From NCBI GenBank assembly GCA_937885015.1, contig CALAAS010000055.1, forward strand, positions 1 through 11,759: DNA of 11,759 nt, read 5' to 3'. A program made the position numbers and the translations under genes. The first letter of the stretch is position 1, and each line of letters begins with the position of its first letter. Positions 6,468 to 11,759 of the stretch are shown here, one piece after another. The notes below the pieces were generated by a model that was not told where the DNA came from, made no database searches, and saw only the letters and a list, made by a program, of their open reading frames with translations. Origin of the DNA: an uncultured Clostridium sp. (GTDB taxonomy: Bacteria > Bacillota > Clostridia > Lachnospirales > Lachnospiraceae).

Positions 6468-8090
6468 ATGAAACTGACAAAGAGTGGAATAAAAAAAAGC
6501 GAATTATGGGAAAAGGCGGGAATAAAACTTCCTGCGTATGATGTGGAGCAGGCTTGCCAAAAGGCGAAAGAAAACCCGGTCTGGGTACATTTCGGGATCG
6601 GAAATATTTTTCGCATTTTTATCGGAGGAATTGCAGACGGCCTTCTGGAAGAGGGGGGATTAGACAGAGGGATTACCTGCGTGGAGACATTTGACTATGA
6701 TGTTGTGGACAAAATATACGAACCTTTTGATAACCTTGGCTTAAGCGTCCTTCTTCATGGAGACGGCACGCGGGAATACAAAGTACTGGGATCGCTGGCA
6801 GAGGCAGTTAAAGCAATTTCTTCCGATCCTGTTCAGTGGAACCGGCTGAAAGAAATATTTACCAGTCCCTCCCTGCAGCTGGCTACCTTTACCATAACGG
6901 AAAAAGGATATGCATTACAGAAGGCGGATGGAACCTGGTTCCCCTTTGTGGAGTCGGATATACGGAAGGGGCCGGACAAGGCCGTTGGCGCCATGGCGAT
7001 TGTGACGGCCATGCTTTATGAGAGGTATAAGGTGGGAAAATACCCGCTGGCTCTGGTCTCCATGGACAATTGTTCTCATAATGGGGCAAAGCTCCGGGAG
7101 TCGGTCCTTATCATGGCTGAGGAGTGGAAAAAGGCGGGTTTTGTGGATGAAGCGTTTATTGAGTACGTAAAGAATGAAGAGGTGGTTGCGTTTCCCTGGA
7201 CTATGATCGATAAGATCACTCCGCGGCCCAGCGAGCAGATAGCCAATGACCTGGAGGCGCTGGGGATAGAACAGATGCACCCGGTCATCACTGAAAAGAA
7301 AACGTATATAGCCCCCTTTGTCAATGCAGAAAAACCACAGTATCTGGTTATTGAGGATCATTTTCCGAACGGGCGGCCTGCGCTGGAAAAAGGCTTCGGC
7401 GTTTATATGGCAGACCGGGAAACCGTAAATCTGTCAGAGCGTATGAAGGTAACGGTGTGTCTGAACCCGGTACATTCTGCCACAGGGCCTCTGGGTGTAG
7501 TTCTTGGATACGATTTATTTGCCCACATGCTGAATACAAATGAAGATATGATGAAAATGGCACGGATGGTTGCATATGATGAGGGACTTCCGGTAGTGGA
7601 GGATCCAGGGATTCTTTCGCCGCAGGAATTTGTGGATGAGCTGTTTACGGATCGGTTTCCGAATGAATATCTGGGGGATACAAATCTTCGTCTGGCAGTC
7701 GATGTGTCACAGATGGTGGGGATCCGTTTTGGGGAGACGATCAAAGCCTATGTGACCAGATATGGAGATGCTTCCCGGCTGACGGCCATTCCTCTCGGAA
7801 TAGCCGGGTGGCTTCGCTATATGCTTGGAGTGGATGATCACGGAAAGAAATACGAACTTGCTCCGGATCCGATGAATGAAGAAATCCAGGATCAGTTAAA
7901 AGATATTGTGGTGGGTCAGCCCGAAACTTTTAAAGGTCAGCTGAAACCCATTCTCTCAAATCAGCGCATTTTCTTTACTGATATTTATAAGGCGGGACTT
8001 GGCGAAAAGATAGAGGCGATGTTTCGGGAGATGCTTGGTGGGCCGGGAGCCGTAAAGGCAGCTGTGCACCATTATGTAGGAGGAAGATAA
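6468..8090 (+). CDS. Mannitol/fructuronate-type dehydrogenase (polyol-specific long-chain family)
   Basis: This 540-residue NAD(P)-dependent oxidoreductase belongs to the family of mannitol 2-dehydrogenase, fructuronate reductase (UxuB) and tagaturonate reductase (UxaB). The N-terminal cofactor domain opens with VHFGIGNIFRIF (residues 40-51). SMDNCSHNG (198-206) and FPWTMIDKITP (242-252) are conserved family blocks. The C-terminal domain holds the catalytic set MKVTVCLNPVH (Lys327, Asn333, His336). The Lys-to-Asn spacing is one longer than in classical mannitol dehydrogenase (K-x4-N), a form I associate with clostridial members of about 540 residues. The ATG at 6468 has AAAGGAGA (6453-6460) 7 bases upstream; an open frame back to 6387 starts with an unsupported TTG inside the promoter. 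It is first in an operon with a GntP permease and a fructokinase-like enzyme. Polyol oxidation to a ketose, or reduction of a keto-uronate, are both possible. Confidence 0.9.
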   Translation: MKLTKSGIKKSELWEKAGIKLPAYDVEQACQKAKENPVWVHFGIGNIFRIFIGGIADGLLEEGGLDRGITCVETFDYDVVDKIYEPFDNLGLSVLLHGDGTREYKVLGSLAEAVKAISSDPVQWNRLKEIFTSPSLQLATFTITEKGYALQKADGTWFPFVESDIRKGPDKAVGAMAIVTAMLYERYKVGKYPLALVSMDNCSHNGAKLRESVLIMAEEWKKAGFVDEAFIEYVKNEEVVAFPWTMIDKITPRPSEQIANDLEALGIEQMHPVITEKKTYIAPFVNAEKPQYLVIEDHFPNGRPALEKGFGVYMADRETVNLSERMKVTVCLNPVHSATGPLGVVLGYDLFAHMLNTNEDMMKMARMVAYDEGLPVVEDPGILSPQEFVDELFTDRFPNEYLGDTNLRLAVDVSQMVGIRFGETIKAYVTRYGDASRLTAIPLGIAGWLRYMLGVDDHGKKYELAPDPMNEEIQDQLKDIVVGQPETFKGQLKPILSNQRIFFTDIYKAGLGEKIEAMFREMLGGPGAVKAAVHHYVGGR

Positions 8091-8091
8091 A

Positions 8092-9450
8092 ATGATGGAT
8101 CCTGTATTTGCGGCAGATCCGGTGCGGCTGGTACTGGCTGCATCTTGCGGAGTGATGGTATTATTGTTGCTGATTATAAAATTCAAAATCCATCCTGTAT
8201 TATCTCTTCTGATTTCAGCGCTTTTTATAGGCCTGGGGGCAGGAATGCCTGTTCCGGTTCTGATCGGTACAGTGGAAAAAGGAGCCGGGGAAACTCTTCA
8301 GGGGATCGTATTGCTGATCGGACTGGGGTCTCTCTTCGGAGGAATCCTGGAGGTGTCCGGAGGGGCCCAGTGTGTTGCCCAGACTCTGGTCAACCGATTT
8401 GGCGAGAAAAAAGCAGGCCCTGCGCTGGGGGTTACGGGCCTTGTGGTTGGTACAACTGTATTTTTTGAAGCGGGAGTAGTCATTCTGATCCCACTGGCAT
8501 TTGGACTTGCGAAAAAAACTAAAAAATCTACTTTGTACTATGTAATTCCTCTTTTGGCAGGATTGGCTACAGGTTTTGCATTTATCCCTCCCTCCGCAGG
8601 TTCGGTGCTTGTTGCAAATATGCTGAATGTGGATTTGGGGATTATGATAGCGGTTGGGGTCCCGGTGGGAATCCTGTCGCTGATATTTTCGGGTGTAGTA
8701 TGGTCAAAATTTATCGGAGATCGCATCAATACGGGACTCCCTTCCAATATACAGGAGGTGCGGGAGGCAGAGGACGAGGCACTTCCGCCGTTTTCCACGG
8801 TGCTGTGTATTATTTTAGTTCCGCTGCTTTTGATTTTATGCAGTACCGTTTCCGCGTACATTCCGGGAATTGAAATGGTACGCCCGGTATTGCAGTTTTT
8901 AGGGACACCATTTGTTGCTTTAATGATCGCAGTTTTACTTGCCATGTATTTTCTTGGGAACAAGCAGGGGTACGACGGCGAACAGTTAAAGAAGATACTG
9001 GATCGCTCCCTGCGCCCGACAGGCCAGATCCTTTTAGTGATCACGGGGGGCGGGATTATCCGCTGGGTACTTCAGGATTGCGGAATGGGAAATATAATCG
9101 GACCTGCACTGGAAAAAAGCGGACTCCCCCTTGTACTGGTGGCGTTTTTGATCGCTGTCCTGATCCGTGCTTCTGTCGGAGCTGCTGTTGTGGCAATGAC
9201 AATGGCAGCCGGGATTATGGCAGCAATGCCTGGAGTGGCGGAACTGCCGCCGGTCTATCTGGCAGCAATGGTCTGCGCCATCAATGGGGGGGCAACGGCG
9301 TTCAGCCACGTCAATGATTCAGGATTCTGGCTCGTGAATTCGCTGCTGGAAATAGATGAAAAAACCACGTTAAAAACCTGGACGGCCATGGAGACCATAA
9401 TAGGATTTACCGGTCTGGCCTGTGGGATGGTGATCAGCTTCTGGGCGTAG
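8092..9450 (+). CDS. GntP-family permease (sugar acid or polyol uptake)
   Basis: This 452-residue membrane protein has about 12-14 hydrophobic segments. It belongs to the gluconate:H+ symporter family, whose Escherichia coli members carry gluconate, idonate or fructuronate. The family signature near the C-terminus, ATAFSHVNDSGFWL (residues 401-414), is intact. The block that usually reads PPHPGP reads FIPPSAGSV here (164-172), a possible sign of a different substrate. The start has AGGAGG (8078-8083) 8 bases upstream of ATG 8092; a second ATG follows at once. The gap to the dehydrogenase stop is a single base, so translation is probably coupled. The permease would bring in the substrate handled by the flanking dehydrogenase and kinase. 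Confidence 0.9.
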   Translation: MMDPVFAADPVRLVLAASCGVMVLLLLIIKFKIHPVLSLLISALFIGLGAGMPVPVLIGTVEKGAGETLQGIVLLIGLGSLFGGILEVSGGAQCVAQTLVNRFGEKKAGPALGVTGLVVGTTVFFEAGVVILIPLAFGLAKKTKKSTLYYVIPLLAGLATGFAFIPPSAGSVLVANMLNVDLGIMIAVGVPVGILSLIFSGVVWSKFIGDRINTGLPSNIQEVREAEDEALPPFSTVLCIILVPLLLILCSTVSAYIPGIEMVRPVLQFLGTPFVALMIAVLLAMYFLGNKQGYDGEQLKKILDRSLRPTGQILLVITGGGIIRWVLQDCGMGNIIGPALEKSGLPLVLVAFLIAVLIRASVGAAVVAMTMAAGIMAAMPGVAELPPVYLAAMVCAINGGATAFSHVNDSGFWLVNSLLEIDEKTTLKTWTAMETIIGFTGLACGMVISFWA

Positions 9451-9465
9451 AAAGAGGAAAATAAT

Positions 9466-10716
9466 ATGATTGTAAAAGTTGCTTTAGGAACCATGCAGAA
9501 AGCGAGAAGACTGGTAAGTATTGTGGAATCGACCCCTTATGATGCAGAGTTGTGTGCCGGGCGGTATGCAGTAAATGCGAAATCCATGCTTGGGGTGCTG
9601 AGTATGCCGGAATTCGGTACCGGAGAACTGCATATCCATACGGATCATGAAACAGATTGTGAGATGATTTTAAATAAACTTCTGGATGCGGATCTTATCA
9701 TGGATACAAACGATGCGGTCAGTCATTCTATTTATGATATCGTTGCGTTCGGCGAAATCCTTATTGACTTTACGTCTCAGGATTATAATGAGGATGGGCA
9801 GATGGTGTATGCGAGAAACCCGGGAGGGGCCCCGGCGAATGTTGCGGTTGCAGCGAGAAAATTGGGTGCCCATACTGCGTTTATAGGAAAAGTCGGAAAC
9901 GATATGCACGGAGAATTTCTTCGGGAGACGCTGAAAAAAGAAGGCGTAGATATAAAGGGACTGCTTCTGGATGAGACATATTTTACAACGCTGGCTTTCG
10001 TGGATGTAAATAAAGATGGGGAGCGTACGTTTTCCTTCGCCAGGAAGCCGGGGGCGGATACGAAAATACGGAAAGAAGAGATAGAGGTTGACGTATTAGA
10101 TAATACGAATGTTTTTCATGTAGGTTCTCTGTCTCTTACGGATGAACCGGCAAGAGATACCACTTTTTATGCAGTGAAACGGGCCAAACATAAAGGAAGC
10201 ATCATCTCTTACGATCCAAATTACAGAGCGTCTCTATGGGGAAGTGAAGAAGCAGCAAAAAAACATATGAGGAGTATGATTCCTTACGTTGATCTCATGA
10301 AAATATCCGATGAGGAGACGGAGCTTTTAACGGGCTGCCAGGGCGCAGAGGAGGCGGCAGAAACACTGTATCGTCAGGGGGTAAAAGTGGTGGTGGTAAC
10401 CCTTGGCAGCAAAGGAGCTTATATATATTGCAAAGATGGCGGCTGTGTAGTTCCGGGATTTTCTGTAACCGATATTGCGGATACAAACGGGGCAGGCGAT
10501 TCATTCTGGGGCGGCTTTCTGTATCAGATATGCGGTTCCGAAAAGAAGGTAAATGAATTGTCCCTGGATGAGTTGCGGGAATATGCTCGCTTCGGAAATG
10601 CAGTGGCAAGTCTTTGCGTTGAAAAAAAAGGTGCGATTCCGGCAATGCCGGATTTGCTTCAGGTAGAGGAGAGAATGGGAAAAAAACTGGACACAAAATT
10701 TTCACAAAAGAATTAG
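9466..10716 (+). CDS. HPr/Crh-like domain fused to a PfkB-family fructokinase-type kinase
   Basis: This 416-residue protein has two parts. Residues 90-395 are a PfkB/ribokinase-fold sugar kinase: FGEILIDF (95-102), NPGGAPANVAVAARKLG (118-134), PNYRASLW (251-258) and the ATP/catalytic signature DTNGAGDSFWGGF (339-351, base Asp345). NPGGAPANVA is typical of fructokinases (ScrK), so fructose to fructose 6-phosphate is the likeliest reaction; another ketose or 2-keto-3-deoxygluconate cannot be excluded. Residues 1-78 resemble HPr/Crh: VNAKSMLGVLSM (36-47) matches the regulatory-serine region (Ser40 aligns with HPr Ser46), while the phosphocarrier-histidine region reads GTMQKAR with no histidine, as in Crh. 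The frame is continuous, with AGAGGA (9453-9458) 7 bases before ATG 9466, and no good internal ribosome site before the kinase part, so this is a true fusion. It is last in the operon, 15 bases after the permease. Confidence 0.9.
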   Translation: MIVKVALGTMQKARRLVSIVESTPYDAELCAGRYAVNAKSMLGVLSMPEFGTGELHIHTDHETDCEMILNKLLDADLIMDTNDAVSHSIYDIVAFGEILIDFTSQDYNEDGQMVYARNPGGAPANVAVAARKLGAHTAFIGKVGNDMHGEFLRETLKKEGVDIKGLLLDETYFTTLAFVDVNKDGERTFSFARKPGADTKIRKEEIEVDVLDNTNVFHVGSLSLTDEPARDTTFYAVKRAKHKGSIISYDPNYRASLWGSEEAAKKHMRSMIPYVDLMKISDEETELLTGCQGAEEAAETLYRQGVKVVVVTLGSKGAYIYCKDGGCVVPGFSVTDIADTNGAGDSFWGGFLYQICGSEKKVNELSLDELREYARFGNAVASLCVEKKGAIPAMPDLLQVEERMGKKLDTKFSQKN

Positions 10717-10773
10717 CACTCACCTCTTGATAATGGAAGTCGATTTTTGTCCTGTTTTGTGTATCCTAGAAGT

Positions 10774-10788
10774 GCCTGTTTTACAGGC
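10774..10788. terminator. Short hairpin after the kinase gene
   Basis: GCCTG (10774-10778) and CAGGC (10784-10788) form a 5-base stem with a TTTTA loop. Only a short T-run follows, so as a terminator for the operon it is weak. It may instead belong to the mobile-element end that begins in this gap. Confidence 0.25.
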
Positions 10789-10838
10789 TTTCCGGGGCAT
10801 CAGTCATTTTGTCTGGTATTGTAAAGCAGTGTCAGATT

Positions 10839-10856
10839 TGTCGTAAATGTCGTAAA
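10839..10856 (+). repeat. Tandem 9-base repeat TGTCGTAAA x2
   Basis: Two exact adjacent copies (10839-10847 and 10848-10856) lie 43-60 bases before tnpV. The position suits a binding site for an element-encoded protein (recombinase, excisionase or replication protein). Role unknown. Confidence 0.5.
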
Positions 10857-10898
10857 TTTGTGGTCAAAAAATGATGAGAAATGGAGAGTGCTAATAAA

Positions 10899-11246
10899 AT
10901 GAAATTAACGTATACGAATGTAAATGGATATCTGATCCCGAATCTCACCTATAAATCCGGTGAACAGATGGAGCAACTTGGCAAGTATGGTTTTCTTCGC
11001 AGAGATTATCTGAAAAATCATCGAAATTCAACCTATCAGGTGATGCTTTTACAGGATACAATTGGAGAACACCTTCTGGAAGTAGATAAGGCAGCAAGAG
11101 AACGGGAAGAAGTGATCCTGAAGCAGCTGGAAGAAAAAGAACCACTGCCGGATAAGGAGAAAGATCAGATGGCATGGGTAAGAGCTGCTAATCAACACAG
11201 AGCGATTGCGGAAGAGATTATTCTCAAGGAATTGATTTATGTTTAA
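10899..11246 (+). CDS. tnpV: TnpV-like transposon-encoded protein
   Basis: This 115-residue protein matches the TnpV family first named in clostridial Tn4451-type elements and common in integrative elements of gut Firmicutes. Recognised features are the start KLTYTNVNGYLIPNL, the block LGKYGFLRRDYLKNHR (residues 27-42), the middle LLEVDKAAREREEV, and the end AIAEEIILKELIY. The family role is not well established; it is found with large serine recombinases. ATG 10899 is chosen because GGAGAG (10883-10888) lies 10 bases upstream and the protein then starts at the family N-terminus; an in-frame ATG at 10881 has no ribosome site. It marks the end of the sugar operon and the start of a mobile element. 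Confidence 0.85.
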   Translation: MKLTYTNVNGYLIPNLTYKSGEQMEQLGKYGFLRRDYLKNHRNSTYQVMLLQDTIGEHLLEVDKAAREREEVILKQLEEKEPLPDKEKDQMAWVRAANQHRAIAEEIILKELIYV

Positions 11247-11250
11247 ATGC

Positions 11251-11309
11251 AAGTTCTAAAAGGATACGCAGTGCGTAGCGAATCGTAACTGTAAATCGGA
11301 ACTTTTTTG
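11251..11309 (+). terminator. Possible terminator with nested palindromes after tnpV
   Basis: AAGTTC (11251-11256) pairs with GAACTT (11299-11304), and the second arm runs into a six-T stretch (11303-11308). Between the arms is a perfect 13-base palindrome, TACGCA-G-TGCGTA (11265-11277). The outer stem spans a long loop, so termination strength is uncertain; the arrangement could also be a recombination or replication site. Confidence 0.35.
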
Positions 11310-11335
11310 CAGAGTTCACAGAAAAGTAAATAAGT

Positions 11336-11385
11336 GCAGAGAAAGGCGTGAGTCATAGAAATGTGGCTTGCGTCTTTTTCTTTGC
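11336..11385 (+). promoter_or_regulatory. Long GAAA-capped hairpin in the leader of the primase-like gene
   Basis: GCAGAGAAA (11336-11344) pairs with TTTCTTTGC-side bases 11377-11385. After a two-T bulge (11375-11376), 11345-11357 pairs with 11362-11374 using several G-U pairs. The loop is GAAA (11358-11361), a GNRA tetraloop. The stem totals about 22 pairs. G-U pairs in the stem suggest selection for an RNA rather than DNA structure. It ends 5 bases before the ribosome site of the next gene, so it could act as an attenuator, a translation-control element or an mRNA stabiliser. Confidence 0.55.
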
Positions 11386-11404
11386 CTGAAAGGAAGTGAT
11401 AAGT

Positions 11405-11759
11405 TTGAACAAGAAGTTTTTGAAGCATTATATGGAAACCAATCCGGAAGGAACAGCACAGACCTATATCTTTCTGGTGGACAATCAGGATATCGCACTT
11501 AATATTGTGATGTCAGGTTATCAGGCACTTTGTCTGGTTCAGGAAGATGACGGATATTATTTCAGTGCAGATTCCTTTATAGAAGAAATGAGAGCTATTC
11601 AGTTTACTGGAAGTTGCCAGTGTGCCTATCATTATGTGGCTTCCTGTTCAGTGAAGTGGGTAAATGATAAGTTACTGACATTTTTCAAAGACGCTGGTCT
11701 TGATGGAAAAGCAGGCTGGCAGTTGTTCAAAGAGAAAGAGTATCTTGGCAAACTGGATA
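11405..11759 (+). CDS. N-terminus of a phage/plasmid-type primase-like protein (cut by window end)
   Basis: The visible 118 codons start at TTG 11405 and remain open to the edge. The start is set by AAAGGAAGTGAT (11389-11400), which is nearly a perfect complement of the 16S rRNA tail. The protein begins NKKFLKHYMETNPEGTAQ and continues YIFLVDNQDIALNIVMSGYQ, then HYVASCSVKWVNDKLLTFF and GWQLFKEKEYLGKLD. From memory this matches the N-terminal part of long primase-helicase proteins (P4-type C-terminal domain) carried by integrative elements of Lachnospiraceae. The helicase motifs that would prove this lie beyond the window, so the function is moderately supported only. It follows tnpV and belongs with it to the mobile element. 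Confidence 0.7.
   Translation, partial: MNKKFLKHYMETNPEGTAQTYIFLVDNQDIALNIVMSGYQALCLVQEDDGYYFSADSFIEEMRAIQFTGSCQCAYHYVASCSVKWVNDKLLTFFKDAGLDGKAGWQLFKEKEYLGKLD

Noticed and set aside
10881..10898. Earlier ATG for tnpV
   Set aside because: No ribosome site precedes it, and the good GGAGAG site lies just after it, properly spaced for 10899.

Overview
The window looks like a chromosomal segment of a spore-forming, Gram-positive Clostridia member, most likely Lachnospiraceae. The reasons are an adjacent pair of endospore genes (gpr and spoIIP), strong AGGAGG-type ribosome binding sites, ROK/MATE/TrmH families typical of that group, and a TnpV-type mobile-element protein at the right edge. The family assignment is inference from gene content, not a species identification.

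Layout. Positions 158-2401 hold the germination protease gene gpr and the spore engulfment hydrolase gene spoIIP, in that order on the plus strand, with a good forespore-type promoter just before gpr. A TrmH/SpoU RNA methyltransferase (2394-3227, minus) overlaps the end of spoIIP by 8 bases. A MATE efflux pump (3428-4735, plus) diverges from it. The pump meets a ROK-family repressor (4738-5868, minus) tail to tail with a 2-base gap. A strong intrinsic terminator pointing with the pump gene lies inside the repressor coding sequence.

Positions 5881-6467 are a 587-base AT-rich regulatory and unexplained region. It holds several palindromes, hairpins, a probable promoter and an unrecognised 79-codon ORF. 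It leads into a tight three-gene catabolic operon on the plus strand: a 540-residue mannitol/fructuronate-type dehydrogenase (6468-8090), a GntP-family permease (8092-9450) and a PfkB kinase of fructokinase type (9466-10716). The simplest reading is uptake of a polyol or sugar acid, redox conversion to or from a ketose, and phosphorylation, with the divergent ROK protein as the likely repressor. The exact substrate is not settled. The kinase carries an N-terminal HPr/Crh-like domain of about 78 residues. It has the regulatory-serine motif (AKSMLGVLSM) but no histidine at the phosphocarrier site. I regard this fusion as the most interesting feature of the window.

From about 10717 to the right edge the content changes to a mobile element: tnpV (10899-11246), nested palindromes, a long GAAA-capped hairpin, and the start of a gene resembling the N-terminus of phage/plasmid-type primases (11405 to beyond the edge). 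The junction between the sugar operon and this element therefore lies between the kinase stop and tnpV. No tRNA, rRNA or CRISPR array was seen.
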